A DNA stretch of 64,000 nucleotides, taken from contig NZ_CH724168.1 of NCBI RefSeq assembly GCF_000153285.1, forward strand, positions 1,083,008-1,147,007, written 5' to 3'. The position numbers and the translations under genes were made by a program. The notes under the pieces are model-generated. The model saw nothing but the letters and a program-made list of their open reading frames with translations, had not been told where the DNA came from and made no database searches. This stretch comes from Synechococcus sp. WH 7805. Lineage in GTDB: Bacteria > Cyanobacteriota > Cyanobacteriia > PCC-6307 > Cyanobiaceae. Shown here one piece after another: positions 9,717 through 23,396 of the stretch. How positions within the stretch are numbered: the stretch's first letter is position 1; every line of letters begins with the position of its first letter.

Positions 9717-9926
9717 ATGGCGATCTCCCGCGGTGACATGGTGCGCATCAAGCGCCCTGAGTCCTACTGGTTCAACGAAGTAGGCAAAGTGGCCTCCATC
9801 GACACGTCTGGCATCCGTTACCCGGTCGTGGTGCGGTTTGAGCAGGTGAACTACAACGGCATCTCAGGCTCCGAGGGCGGCATCAACACAAACAACTTTG
9901 CCGAATCGGAACTCGAACCAGCCTGA
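9717..9926 (+). CDS. psaE: Photosystem I reaction centre subunit IV PsaE
   Basis: PsaE is a small stromal subunit of photosystem I that helps dock ferredoxin and flavodoxin and supports cyclic electron flow. The 69-residue product begins [18 protein letters not shown], continues [13 protein letters not shown] and [12 protein letters not shown], and ends NNFAESEL. This is the complete SH3-like fold of the family at normal length. The start ATG at 9717 gives the canonical N-terminus. It diverges from the unknown gene at 9586, leaving about 130 bases for promoters. The mutM start lies only 5 bases after its stop, so mutM may be expressed partly by read-through. Confidence 0.97.
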   Translation: MAISRGDMVRIKRPESYWFNEVGKVASIDTSGIRYPVVVRFEQVNYNGISGSEGGINTNNFAESELEPA

Positions 9927-9931
9927 GTCCG

Positions 9932-10783
9932 TTGCCGGAACTCCCGGAAGTAGAGACGGTTCGCCGGGGACTGGCGAGCCGTCTTCAGTCGTTTGTCATT
10001 CACGACGTAGATGTCCTGCGTGATCGGGCAGTCGCCAGTCCAGGGGGACCCCATGCTCTGTGCCTTGGACTGCAAGGGCAAAAAGTGGGGCATTGGAGCC
10101 GTCGAGGGAAATACCTCATGGCGCAACTGCACGAGCCGCAAACGGGAACCTGCAACGGGGTATGGGGCGTTCATTTGCGCATGACTGGCCAGTTCCAATG
10201 GCATCCAACGCAAACGGATCCCTGCCGTCACACACGGGTTCGCCTCTGGAATGAACAGGGCCATGAACTGCGCTTCGTGGATATGCGCAGCTTCGGAGAG
10301 ATGTGGTTTGTACCGCAGAACGTACCCATCGACTCTGTCATCACAGGCCTCCAACGATTGGGTCCCGAACCCTTCAGTGAAGAGTTCAACGCAACGTATC
10401 TGCAACAAAAACTGAGAGGATCAACCCGAACAATCAAGGCTGCTCTTCTAGATCAAGCGGTCGTTGCCGGGGCAGGCAACATCTATGCCGACGAAAGCCT
10501 TTTTGCATCAGGCATCGCACCGCATCGCAAAGCTGGTGAACTCAGGCTTGCTGAGCTCGAGCGCCTGTGCATAAGCCTCGTGCATGTTCTCGAGATCAGC
10601 ATCGGAGCCGGAGGCACCACCTTCAGCGATTTTCGAGACCTCGAGGGTGTGAATGGCAACTATGGAGGCCAAGCATCGGTCTATCGGCGCACAGGTCAAC
10701 CGTGCTTGGTTTGTGGCAACCCGATTGAACGCAAACGACTGGGGGGGCGCAGCAGCCATTGGTGCTCTGAATGCCAGAGTTGA
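9932..10783 (+). CDS. mutM: Formamidopyrimidine-DNA glycosylase
   Basis: This bifunctional glycosylase/AP lyase removes 8-oxoguanine and other oxidised bases, an obvious need beside a photosystem gene. The N-terminal PELPEVETVRRGL contains the catalytic proline that becomes residue 1 after Met removal, and the Glu next to it. The helix-two-turn-helix region (IKAALLDQAVVAGAGNIYADE) and a C-terminal zinc finger (CLVCG...WCSECQ) are intact. The length of 283 residues is normal. The start codon must be the TTG at 9932, because catalysis depends on that exact N-terminus. It lies 5 bases after psaE. Confidence 0.95.
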   Translation: MPELPEVETVRRGLASRLQSFVIHDVDVLRDRAVASPGGPHALCLGLQGQKVGHWSRRGKYLMAQLHEPQTGTCNGVWGVHLRMTGQFQWHPTQTDPCRHTRVRLWNEQGHELRFVDMRSFGEMWFVPQNVPIDSVITGLQRLGPEPFSEEFNATYLQQKLRGSTRTIKAALLDQAVVAGAGNIYADESLFASGIAPHRKAGELRLAELERLCISLVHVLEISIGAGGTTFSDFRDLEGVNGNYGGQASVYRRTGQPCLVCGNPIERKRLGGRSSHWCSECQS

Positions 10784-10786
10784 GCC

Positions 10787-11404
10787 ATGCGAAAAGACGA
10801 TCACAAACAACAATTAATCAAAGCCATTCGCGACCTGCACAACCGCGGGTGGTGTGACGGAACCGGCGGCAACTTCAGTGTTGTGTATGAGCAGGAGCCA
10901 TTGAGACTCTTGATGGCACCCAGCGGCGTGGACAAAGGATCCCTAGAGGCAACAGATCTGATTGAAGTCAATGCCCACGGCGAGGTAATCGGTGGCGAAG
11001 GGAAGGCCAGTGCAGAAACATTGATGCATCTTCAAATCATCAAACAGTGCTCTGCGGGAGCAGTTCTTCACACCCATTCAATCAACGGAACATTTCTTTC
11101 CAGACGGCATCAGGCAGAAGGGCACTTGAAACTGAGTGGATGGGAGATGCTCAAGGGACTGGCAGGCATCAGCACCCATGACACAACAGTTGAGCTGCCC
11201 ATTATCAAAAATGATCAGAATTTAAAATACCTGAGCGCAAAAGCAAGCCAATATTTAGAGGATGCACCTTCAGGCCTACTAGTCGGAGGACATGGCCTGT
11301 ACGCATGGGGTGATGATCTTTTTCAAGCCAAACGGCATACTGAAATCATTGAATTCCTCCTCGAATTGTCGTGGAGACAAACCCTGCTCAACAAAACACT
11401 GTGA
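10787..11404 (+). CDS. mtnB: Methylthioribulose-1-phosphate dehydratase
   Basis: A class II aldolase-family zinc enzyme of 205 residues that dehydrates methylthioribulose-1-phosphate in the methionine salvage pathway. Family features are GWCDGTGGNFSV near the N-terminus, the zinc-binding LHTHSINGTFLS, and the HGLYAWG segment near the C-terminus. The ATG at 10787 is 3 bases after the mutM stop. mtnC follows with a 4-base GTGA overlap, so the two act as one unit. The next pathway enzyme, acireductone dioxygenase, is not in the window. Confidence 0.92.
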   Translation: MRKDDHKQQLIKAIRDLHNRGWCDGTGGNFSVVYEQEPLRLLMAPSGVDKGSLEATDLIEVNAHGEVIGGEGKASAETLMHLQIIKQCSAGAVLHTHSINGTFLSRRHQAEGHLKLSGWEMLKGLAGISTHDTTVELPIIKNDQNLKYLSAKASQYLEDAPSGLLVGGHGLYAWGDDLFQAKRHTEIIEFLLELSWRQTLLNKTL

Positions 11405-12123
11405 TTGAGGCCATTGTTCTTGATATTGAAGGGACGACATGCCCTGTCAATTTCGTATCCCAGACTCTGTTCCCCTTCGCCCGGCGCCAACTCACACAGA
11501 CAATCTGCGCACAAAACCGCAAAGCCAGTGTGTTGGCTGCAATCCAAGAAGCCATCAGCGAATGGAAGAAAGACACCGATCCGACGAGCCAAGCACTCTT
11601 GCTTCAGGCAACCAGCCAGAACTCTCCTACCGAAGAAGAAGTTGTTCGTTACTTCGAACACCTCATTGAATGTGATCGAAAATCAACAGCCCTTAAGGAG
11701 CTGCAGGGAATCATTTGGGAGCAAGGCTATGCATCTGGGGAACTGCAATCCCCTTTGTACCCTGACGTGATTCCAGCTTTAGATACGTGGAAACAAAAAG
11801 GTCTCACCCTTGCAGTTTACTCATCAGGAAGCGTCAAGGCACAACAACTGCTGTATTCGCATACCACCAATGGAGACATCACAGATCGATTTAGCCAATG
11901 GTTCGACACCAGAACAGGACCAAAACTAAAAGAAGATAGCTACAACACTATCTGTCAAATAATCGGCATGAAAGCAGCGTCAATCCTCTTTATAAGTGAT
12001 CATCCTGGAGAATGTGATGCAGCCCTTGCTTCAGGAATGAAGACCAGATTCTGCCTTCGCGAAGGCAATCCACACCGCAATGGCGGTCACCATCAAGTCA
12101 TTCACAACCTCAAAGAAGCTTAG
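11401..12123 (+). CDS. mtnC: Enolase-phosphatase E1
   Basis: A HAD-superfamily enzyme that enolises and then dephosphorylates diketo-methylthiopentyl phosphate in methionine salvage. HAD motif I is VLDIEGTTCPVNFV. Motif II is VYSSGSVKAQ, and the C-terminal acid motif is LFISDHPGECDAA. I set the start at the GTG at 11401, which overlaps the mtnB stop as GTGA and gives 240 residues. A GTG at 11371 in the same frame would extend it by ten residues. Base composition drifts to A/T towards the 3' end, ahead of the AT-rich stretch. Confidence 0.92.
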   Translation: MIEAIVLDIEGTTCPVNFVSQTLFPFARRQLTQTICAQNRKASVLAAIQEAISEWKKDTDPTSQALLLQATSQNSPTEEEVVRYFEHLIECDRKSTALKELQGIIWEQGYASGELQSPLYPDVIPALDTWKQKGLTLAVYSSGSVKAQQLLYSHTTNGDITDRFSQWFDTRTGPKLKEDSYNTICQIIGMKAASILFISDHPGECDAALASGMKTRFCLREGNPHRNGGHHQVIHNLKEA

Positions 12124-12435
12124 TGCAAACACGATGTGGCTTAATCACAATCAAAAGAAGCAAAACAGAACGCAAATGGCTCGAGCGTTGCCTCAATAAC
12201 AAGACAGAAACCATTGACACCTCAATCATAATCGGCCAAACAAAGACCCAGCAAGGCCAACAAGTCAACCACAAGCGTGTCAACTCATTTGACATGTAAA
12301 GGGCAAATGTAACCTGAGAGCGCTCAAGAGAAGTAAACCGAATGTCAGAAATTCAAAACAAGACTATGTGATTGCCGAAACACATTTAAACGACTATTCA
12401 AGATAAAATCATTAAAGCCTTAAACCTCTAGCAAA
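12124..12435. other. AT-rich intergenic region
   Basis: About 310 bases between mtnC and the transporter gene with no convincing open frame on either strand. Composition is clearly richer in A/T than the genes to the left. I found no tRNA, no strong inverted repeat and no T-tract terminator. The promoter of the transporter gene is expected near the right end, where TTTAAACG and AAGATAAAATC occur, but no clear -35/-10 pair can be named. Confidence 0.5.
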
Positions 12436-13728
12436 ATGCTGTTGGCAATTAAACGCAGGCTTAACGAATTTCAAGACAGTCCTGTCAACAACTTGATGGC
12501 GGGATTGGTCATGTCACTTGTTTTGATACCTGAAGCCATAGGATTTGCCAGTGTCGCAGGTTTCTCACCGGAAACTGGTCTTTATGGAGCAATATTCCTG
12601 ACAATTGCGATCGCCATCACTGGGAGTCGCGTTGCAATGATCACGTCAGCATCAGGCTCAACAGCAGTACTCATGACTGGCCTAGCAGTGCATGGAAATA
12701 GCCTGGCTAATAATAAAGGGATCATTCTTCTATTAACGGCTAGCTTTTTTGCAGGTTGCTTCCAAATCCTATGGGGGATTTTAGGCGCTGGAAAATTAAT
12801 GAAATTTGTTCCCAAAGCAGTCGTTAGTGGCTTCGTCAATGCACTGGCACTACTGATCATCCAAGCAGAGTTACCACAGCTAGGGTTTGATCAACTTCTT
12901 GGGCTAGAACGACATCAGGACATAGGTCTTCTTCCCACGACAGCTCAACTACCGAGTATTTGGATACTGAGTGCAATAGGTATAGCAATCGTTTATCTCG
13001 CACCACGACTCACTCGGCTCATACCTGCTCAACTAATTTCCATTGTTGTTATAACAGTTATATCTACAATGCTTCAGCTTAAGATTCCAAAGGTCGGGGA
13101 CTTGGGTTCACTGCCAGAGGGCCTACATTCACCAATGTTACCTTGGATGATTCAAAGCGATCAAATACTATCTACCTCGGAAATTCTGACAATCACTCTG
13201 CCCATTGCAATAGCAATCTCGCTTGTGGGACTTCTAGAAACATTTTTGACCGTGGATTATATCGACACATTAACCGACACCAGAACAAGTAAAAAGAATG
13301 AAGCGATAGGACAAGGAGTGGCAAATATCATTTCGTCAATATTCGGAGGGATGGCTGGATGCGCATTAGTAGGTGAGTCAGTTATGAACAATAAAAATGG
13401 TGCCAACAGTAGACTATCAACTTTATCGACAGGGATATTTATTCTCATCATTGTCGTTTATGGGAAGAACTTACTGTCAGAGATCCCCCTTGCGGCAGTC
13501 GTGGCCGTGATGATCACGATCGCGCTAGAAACAGCAGATTCAGATAGCATTAAAAGCATAGGAAAGAAACCAAGTATTGACACATTACTAATGGTGGCAA
13601 CATTTTTAGCAAGTATGGCGACACATCCACATAACCTGGCCTTTGGCGTTGTGGTTGGCGTAACGACATCAGAACTCTATGGATATTTCAGTCGCAGAAA
13701 AAATAGTTCTAAATCGCGAGAGAAATAA
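12436..13728 (+). CDS. SulP-family anion permease lacking a STAS domain
   Basis: An integral membrane transporter of 430 residues. The N-terminal SulP signature is clear: LMAGLVMSLVLIPEAIGFAS, ETGLYGAIFL and ITSASGSTAVLMT, followed by some ten hydrophobic segments. GGMAGCALVGESV lies near residue 300, the conserved region before the last helices. Family members move sulfate, bicarbonate or other anions coupled to Na+ or H+. Most bacterial SulP proteins end in a cytoplasmic STAS domain. This one stops a few residues after the last helix (YFSRRKNSSKSREK), so that regulatory domain is missing and the protein is shorter than usual. The gene is AT-rich compared with its surroundings, suggesting different ancestry. 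Substrate cannot be assigned. Confidence 0.88.
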   Translation: MLLAIKRRLNEFQDSPVNNLMAGLVMSLVLIPEAIGFASVAGFSPETGLYGAIFLTIAIAITGSRVAMITSASGSTAVLMTGLAVHGNSLANNKGIILLLTASFFAGCFQILWGILGAGKLMKFVPKAVVSGFVNALALLIIQAELPQLGFDQLLGLERHQDIGLLPTTAQLPSIWILSAIGIAIVYLAPRLTRLIPAQLISIVVITVISTMLQLKIPKVGDLGSLPEGLHSPMLPWMIQSDQILSTSEILTITLPIAIAISLVGLLETFLTVDYIDTLTDTRTSKKNEAIGQGVANIISSIFGGMAGCALVGESVMNNKNGANSRLSTLSTGIFILIIVVYGKNLLSEIPLAAVVAVMITIALETADSDSIKSIGKKPSIDTLLMVATFLASMATHPHNLAFGVVVGVTTSELYGYFSRRKNSSKSREK

Positions 13729-13856
13729 GTGCAATTCCCACGAAGACCATTCTCAGGTTAACTACAACTTATGGCGCCAAAGTGGGCAATTCAAGACAAC
13801 AGGACATGCGAAAACGAAAAAGCGCTATAAGGTAGTAGTGAATTCTTAATCTCAAA

Positions 13857-15185
13857 ATGAATGATTACAGAATACTCGCTGAGACTATCAATCTCTTAAA
13901 AATTGACGAGCAATATATTGAGCTTCAGTCATCAAACGAAGTTGAATTAATTGACAGCTTTGAATATTATAGAGGTAAAAATCTCTCACAAAAACAATAT
14001 GACGACATACTTGAGCTTAGCAGCAACAAAGAAGCCTATTTAATGATACTATTGCCTCACCTTATTGATTTCTGTCACTTCATTCATCAGCAAACAAAAC
14101 TCAATCAAAGAATTTATTTCAAATCAAGAGATTGCTATTTCATAAAAAAGCTTTTTGATGCAATTTATCCAGGAGAGAGGCAAACGGAGTACGTTTATAT
14201 GTCCAGAAAAGCATGTTATACAAACAGTGCTCATTACAAAGCATATATTGATCACTTGGTAGCAGATACCACCAGCTTATGGGTCGACATTCAAGGCAGC
14301 GGAGACTCACACGTTTATTATTTCAAAACGAATTACAATTTTGTTCCGCAGTGCATATTTTTTAGACAAAATACTCTGCAGCGTGCTAACGAAATGACAG
14401 CTAATTACGAGCCAAAAGACTATGAAGTACTTAAAAGTTTTAAGACTCATTGCTGGAGACTTTTTGAAAAAGATTTTTTCGATGACTGTACTGAAGAAGC
14501 TTTTATTCTTGAGTCTCTCTGCAGAGCTCCACATGCCTCAGCGATTGATGTCGATCAAAACTTTCAGCCCTTATTTGAAAAGAGTTATGACTTACTAGAC
14601 AAAAATCTTCATGAATTAATGATAGCATATGGCTTTATTTTGGACAATTATTGGCAAGATAGTCATTACAAACTGAGAAGCTCACTCGCCGACGTCAATC
14701 AATCCGATTCAAATTCACAAGATTGGAATGGCATTGCGGCATTTGATATAGACGAAACAATCACTCATGATGATCATGGGGTCTTAGAAGAAGCTTTCAA
14801 TGTCTGCAATAACGAGCAAATAAAAGTTATTTTTATCACCGCACGATGGGATCCATTCTATGAAAACCATAATGGAAAACTAGCGGAAATACTTCCCCGC
14901 TTTAAGGACTTAACCAAGCATCCCATAGATCTATGGTTTAACCCATTGTCACGCAAGGGCAACAATGAATTCAACGATATGTACAAATCCAAACAATTAG
15001 ACAAAGCCAGAGCTGAACACAATCTCAAGCGAGAACAATGCATTCTGATCGACAATGTTAAATCAACAATCGATACGGCTAAAAAACAAGGATTTGTCAA
15101 TTCGGTCTGCGTTCCAAATCATGCCAAAGCAGGCATTACCAAGGAAGCCTTGCAAATGATCAACATGATTAGTAAAGGGACATAA
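13857..15185 (+). CDS. Unusual protein with C-terminal HAD phosphatase domain
   Basis: A 442-residue protein I cannot name. The C-terminal third (about residues 295-435) is a HAD-type phosphatase: motif I FDIDETIT, motif II VIFITARWDP, and the acid motif ILIDNVKSTIDTAKKQGF. The N-terminal two thirds hold RIYFKSRDCYFIKKLFDAIY and YVYMSRKACY, reminiscent of HAD-like domains in surface-polysaccharide clusters that carry a SRDG..L motif, here without the usual catalytic Asp pair. It may therefore be a degenerate plus an active HAD domain in one chain. The gene is strikingly AT-rich and uses A/T-ending codons, unlike almost everything else in the window. It stands alone between the SulP gene and the rRNA operon. 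Likely horizontally acquired; function unknown. Confidence 0.75.
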   Translation: MNDYRILAETINLLKIDEQYIELQSSNEVELIDSFEYYRGKNLSQKQYDDILELSSNKEAYLMILLPHLIDFCHFIHQQTKLNQRIYFKSRDCYFIKKLFDAIYPGERQTEYVYMSRKACYTNSAHYKAYIDHLVADTTSLWVDIQGSGDSHVYYFKTNYNFVPQCIFFRQNTLQRANEMTANYEPKDYEVLKSFKTHCWRLFEKDFFDDCTEEAFILESLCRAPHASAIDVDQNFQPLFEKSYDLLDKNLHELMIAYGFILDNYWQDSHYKLRSSLADVNQSDSNSQDWNGIAAFDIDETITHDDHGVLEEAFNVCNNEQIKVIFITARWDPFYENHNGKLAEILPRFKDLTKHPIDLWFNPLSRKGNNEFNDMYKSKQLDKARAEHNLKREQCILIDNVKSTIDTAKKQGFVNSVCVPNHAKAGITKEALQMINMISKGT

Positions 15186-15189
15186 GGCA

Positions 15190-15226
15190 CAAAAAAAGCC
15201 ACCCCTCCAAGGGGTGGCTTTCTTCG
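15190..15226. terminator. Bidirectional rho-independent terminator
   Basis: A perfect stem GCCACCCC/GGGGTGGC with a short loop (15198-15218) is flanked by seven A on the left and TTTCTT on the right. Read leftwards it gives a strong T-tract and can end the rRNA operon. Read rightwards it can end the HAD gene, whose stop is just upstream. Confidence 0.9.
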
Positions 15227-15240
15227 TTTGGAATGTTTTA

Positions 15241-15357
15241 CCTGGCATTGAGCTATTTTCTCAGGGGGCTACCCCCCAAATATCGTCGCCGCTGCTGCGT
15301 TTCACAACCGAGTTCGAGATGGATCGGAGTGGGTCCACAGCGCCATGAACACCAGGA
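15241..15357 (-). rRNA. rrf: 5S ribosomal RNA
   Basis: The minus strand reads TCCTGGTGTTCATGGCGCTG at the 5' end and closes with CTCAATGCCAGG, pairing the two ends as expected for 5S rRNA. The internal CCGATCCATCTCGAACTCGG is the conserved loop region. It is the last gene of the operon, just before the terminator at 15190-15226. Confidence 0.95.
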
Positions 15358-15472
15358 TAGATACATTCCCAAGGGTTGAACCCTGAGAACTGCATAGGTC
15401 ATTACCCAAAGCTCTCACTTCAGATAATGGGTCTGGTCTAAATAAAACTTGCCTCAGACAAGAGCCAAATTA

Positions 15473-18340
<2,868 letters not shown>

Positions 18341-18756
18341 ATAATCTCCAACACGCTTGCTGTTGTTGAAACAGATTCTTCCTGATTCATTGCTGAATCA
18401 AAAATCAAACTCTTGATTGCTCGACACAATCAAAAGAACGTGATGGAGTCTCGGCTCTTGCTCAAGAATCGACATCATCCTTAAAAAGAATGATGCATCC
18501 ATGAGAGATGCTTTATTCTTTCCAGACTTACCTATGCAGTTGTCAAGGTTCTGCTAGAACTTCAAATCAAATCATCAATTGCTTGATCATTTGACTCGAG
18601 CCCAGCATCTTATCAACCAAATTTAACTAGCAAAATTTTTTTGCTTTCATTTGGAATGACAGGAAGCTGGGGTCATCCAGCGGACACGTCTAAAATCACA
18701 CTCCAATCGAATTCATACTCCAATTCCTTTTGGAGATGGGGATACAGTTTGGTCAG
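18341..18756 (-). other. rRNA internal spacer (tRNA-Ala to 23S)
   Basis: About 416 bases of spacer, A/T-richer than the rRNA genes. It must hold the RNase III processing stem of pre-23S. The T-rich stretch around 18630-18650 may be part of an antitermination or processing signal. I saw no additional tRNA or coding frame. Confidence 0.7.
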
Positions 18757-18829
18757 TGGAGGTTAGGAGACTCGAACTCCTGACATCCTGCTTGCAAAGC
18801 AGGCGCTCTACCAACTGAGCTAAACCCCC
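18757..18829 (-). tRNA. trnA-TGC: tRNA-Ala (TGC)
   Basis: The minus strand gives a 73-base cloverleaf beginning GGGGGTTTAGCTCAGTTGG, with anticodon loop CTTTGCAAG (anticodon TGC) and TTCGAGTC in the T arm. It ends CCTCCA without an encoded CCA tail beyond the discriminator. It is the second tRNA in the 16S-23S spacer. Confidence 0.97.
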
Positions 18830-18838
18830 AACACCGAA

Positions 18839-18912
<74 letters not shown>

Positions 18913-19095
18913 AGGAGTCTCATCCCTTCAGGGGTGTGACCTAGACAAAGTTTAGGAACTAAAAATCTCCACCATCCTCACTTGCATCGCTGCAAATTTG
19001 ATGGCTTCAAAGCTGAGGTACCGATCGACCTAAGGTGACAGGATTTCGGCCTAAGAATAAAATACTCAGACATCAAAATCGTTGTTTGTCTCCCT

Positions 19096-20577
<1,482 letters not shown>

Positions 20578-21258
20578 TGTAGATCATTTCCTCTTGAATG
20601 CTCGCGCATCCTCAAAATGATTTGCTTCACCCATTCATCAGCACTGGCGTACTGATCACAGTTGATGCCTCCTTCCTCTGACAGAAGGGTTCAAAAGAGT
20701 GCACTTAGAATCTCTCCTTCGTGACTTTCCAGGATCTCAGATCCGGTTGTTGCTCCACATTGCGCACACCGACAACTCAAAAGCTCGTGAAAACTTTCAA
20801 GTTGTAAGCACAATGCTTCTTCGCAACGAATTGTTGTTGACGGGACCTCACACCTTCATCGCTCTTTCATTCATCACTCACTCCTCAACTTCTCAGTTGA
20901 TTCATCAGCAACAAACGCGATGAAAGCGTCAGTTCCTAAACTTTTCAGTTGTCCAGGTTCTGCCGTCGCGCTCCCTTGCAGAAGCGGTTGGCGGTGCGGT
21001 CTCGCGACCGCTTGTGAAACTTACAACACCGTGGGATCGCTCCCCTTTGGCCTTGTAAGCACTTCCAAACACTACAAGCTCACGCCCTTCATGCTTGAAA
21101 GCTGCGCTTCAGGCCTCAGCCCCCCGCGCAGTCCATAACCATAACACCTCCCACCCCCTCTCAAGCAACTACAAACCCAAACAGCGCATCTCCAGACTTG
21201 CTTCCACTGGCGAGAACAGGAGTCATCACTAGGTTTCGGGGATCTCCGGAGGAGAACC
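20578..21258 (-). promoter_or_regulatory. rRNA operon leader and promoter region, shared with invertase
   Basis: About 680 bases lie between 16S and the invertase gene. No coding frame is credible. Much of it is expected to be the long pre-rRNA leader with the 16S processing stem. A possible minus-strand promoter has TTGCTT (complement of 21163-21168) and TATGGT (complement of 21138-21143) with a 19-base gap, which is longer than ideal. On the plus strand GGAGGAGA at 21247-21254 is the ribosome-binding site of the invertase gene. Confidence 0.45.
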
Positions 21259-22755
21259 ATGGCCGGACGGTTCAGCCAGCAGAACCAGAGGGTGCGCCCG
21301 AGTTCCAAAGAGGATCAGGTTGTTCTGAAAGCCCGCGAGCATTTCGAGCGCACCCTGATTCCTGTGCGCGGACAACTCGCTGGAAGCGTCGCAGCCCTCG
21401 AGCACCCTCGTCACGACGAGGCTCTCAACTACGGCGAGATTTTCCTGCGCGACAACGTGCCGGTGATGGTCTATCTGCTCACGCAGAAACGCTTCGACAT
21501 CGTCAAACAATTCCTGAGTATCTGTCTCGATCTACAAAGCACCACGTATCAAACCCGAGGGGTTTTCCCCACAAGCTTCGTGGAGGAGAAAGGCCAATTG
21601 ATCGCCGACTACGGGCAGCGTTCCATCGGTCGCATCACATCGGTTGACGCAAGCCTTTGGTGGCCGGTTCTGTGCTGGATGTATGTGAAATCCAGTGGAG
21701 ACGAAGAGTTCGCCTCCAGCCAGGCGGTTCAACGGGGCGTGCAGCTGCTGCTCGACCTTGTGCTGCATCCCACGTTTGAGGGCACTCCGGTGCTCTTCGT
21801 GCCGGACTGTGCCTTCATGATTGATCGTCCGATGGACGTTTGGGGAGCACCGCTCGAGGTGGAAGTCCTCCTTTATGGCTCACTGCGTTGCTGCGCCCAG
21901 ATCATGGAGCTTGGACGAAAGCATCACGGCAGTCGGCTGCTGGATCAACGGCTCATACTGACCCGGCAATGGGTTCATGATCTACGTCAGTTCCTGCTCA
22001 AGCACTACTGGGTCACCAGCAAAACCATGCAAGTGCTGAGACGACGCCCCACGGAACAGTACGGAGACAACCAGCACCAAAACGAATTCAACGTTCAACC
22101 TCAGGTGATTCCCGACTGGCTGCAGGACTGGCTTGAAAATCGCGGCGGTTACCTCATCGGCAACATACGCACGGGCCGACCCGACTTCCGCTTTTACAGC
22201 CTGGGAAATTCACTCGGCTGTCTCTTCGGACTGCTCACGGCTCCTCAACAGCGCGCCCTATTCCGACTGACGCTGCATAACCGTGATCACCTAATGGCCG
22301 AAATGCCGATGCGCATCTGCCATCCACCGATGGAAAGCCTGGAATGGCAGAACAAGACCGGCTCAGACCCAAAGAACTGGCCCTGGAGTTACCACAACGG
22401 TGGGCACTGGCCAAGCCTTCTCTGGTTTTTCGGCAGTTCCATCCTGTTGCATGAGCGACGCCACCCCCATGCCGATGTGTTGCTTATGGGGCAGATGAAA
22501 GCTTTGCTCGAGGAGTGCTACTGGAGTCATCTCAACCAGTTGCCCAGGCAACAATGGGCTGAATACTTTGATGGTCCAACCGGTACGTGGGTCGGACAGC
22601 AATCAAGGACTTATCAGACCTGGACCATCGTTGGCTTTCTATTGCTTCACCAATTTTTACGGGTCAATCCCGATGATGTTCTATTGCTCGACCTCGACGA
22701 GGGTGCCGTTCCCGATCCTGACTCAATTGATAGTCCAGTGAGGCACAACGATTAA
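21259..22755 (+). CDS. invA: Alkaline/neutral invertase (GH100)
   Basis: This enzyme splits sucrose into glucose and fructose in the cytoplasm at neutral to alkaline pH. The 498-residue chain shows family GH100 features: ALNYGEIFLRDNVPVMVYLL near residue 55, the ITSVDASLWWPVLCWMY segment with the catalytic Asp, and PKNWPWSYHNGGHWPSLLW with the second acid region. The length matches cyanobacterial neutral invertases. The ATG at 21259 has GGAGGAGA just upstream. Sucrose is a known compatible solute in marine picocyanobacteria, so its turnover is a likely role. The gene converges on petD, sharing a terminator. Confidence 0.93.
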   Translation: MAGRFSQQNQRVRPSSKEDQVVLKAREHFERTLIPVRGQLAGSVAALEHPRHDEALNYGEIFLRDNVPVMVYLLTQKRFDIVKQFLSICLDLQSTTYQTRGVFPTSFVEEKGQLIADYGQRSIGRITSVDASLWWPVLCWMYVKSSGDEEFASSQAVQRGVQLLLDLVLHPTFEGTPVLFVPDCAFMIDRPMDVWGAPLEVEVLLYGSLRCCAQIMELGRKHHGSRLLDQRLILTRQWVHDLRQFLLKHYWVTSKTMQVLRRRPTEQYGDNQHQNEFNVQPQVIPDWLQDWLENRGGYLIGNIRTGRPDFRFYSLGNSLGCLFGLLTAPQQRALFRLTLHNRDHLMAEMPMRICHPPMESLEWQNKTGSDPKNWPWSYHNGGHWPSLLWFFGSSILLHERRHPHADVLLMGQMKALLEECYWSHLNQLPRQQWAEYFDGPTGTWVGQQSRTYQTWTIVGFLLLHQFLRVNPDDVLLLDLDEGAVPDPDSIDSPVRHND

Positions 22756-22788
22756 AGGCCGTGGCACGAGAGGATGCATCAAAACAGA

Positions 22789-22813
22789 AAAGCCCGGTCA
22801 AAGACCGGGCTTG
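22789..22813. terminator. Bidirectional terminator between invertase and petD
   Basis: A nine-base perfect stem AGCCCGGTC/GACCGGGCT with an AAA loop. On the minus strand it is followed by TTTCTGTTTT, so it fits petD; on the plus strand only TTG follows, a weaker fit for the invertase gene. Confidence 0.8.
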
Positions 22814-22839
22814 ATGTCGAACTGAAGAGATCAGGACGT

Positions 22840-23322
22840 TCAGAACAATCCAAGGGTGAGGGATTTGTCGATTGGCAGAGCAGCACCAATACCGAGGTAG
22901 ATCGTGGTGACGGTTCCGAACAGGAACACAGCCATGGCCACCGGACGGCGGAAAGGATTCTGGAACTTATTGAAGCTCTCGATGAAGGGAACCAGCATCA
23001 GTCCCAAAGGAACCAGAGTCTGCAAAGCGATTCCAAGCAGTTTGTTTGGAACAACACGCAGGATCTGGAAAACCGGGTAGAGGTACCACTCGGGAAGAAT
23101 TTCCAGGGGAGTGGCAAAGGGATCAGCCTTATCACCCAACATTGCAGGGTCAAGGACGGCAAGACCGACCACGCAAGCAATCGTTCCGAGGATGACAACT
23201 GGGAAGATATAGAGGAGATCGTTAGGCCAGGCCGGCTCTCCGTAATAGTTGTGTCCCATACCCTTGGCGAGCTTGGCACGCATCTTGGGATCTGAGAGAT
23301 CCGGCTTCTTGAGAATGTGCAT
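22840..23322 (-). CDS. petD: Cytochrome b6-f complex subunit IV
   Basis: Subunit IV of the thylakoid cytochrome b6-f complex, with three membrane segments. It forms the quinol-oxidising pocket together with cytochrome b6. The 160-residue product starts [20 protein letters not shown] and contains the conserved PEWY motif ([13 protein letters not shown]). It is complete and normal in length. It lies about 75 bases downstream of petB on the same strand, forming the usual petBD operon. Confidence 0.97.
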   Translation of the reverse strand: MHILKKPDLSDPKMRAKLAKGMGHNYYGEPAWPNDLLYIFPVVILGTIACVVGLAVLDPAMLGDKADPFATPLEILPEWYLYPVFQILRVVPNKLLGIALQTLVPLGLMLVPFIESFNKFQNPFRRPVAMAVFLFGTVTTIYLGIGAALPIDKSLTLGLF

Positions 23323-23396
23323 GGATCAGCGGGAGATGAAAAAACCTTAGACAGACCTGAATGACCTGATCAGGAACGATCAGAGACTGAAACGGA

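Noticed and set aside
12110-12295. Minus-strand hydrophobic frame of 61 codons after mtnC
   Set aside because: It begins in A/T-rich spacer, overlaps the end of mtnC and shows irregular composition; I regard it as chance.
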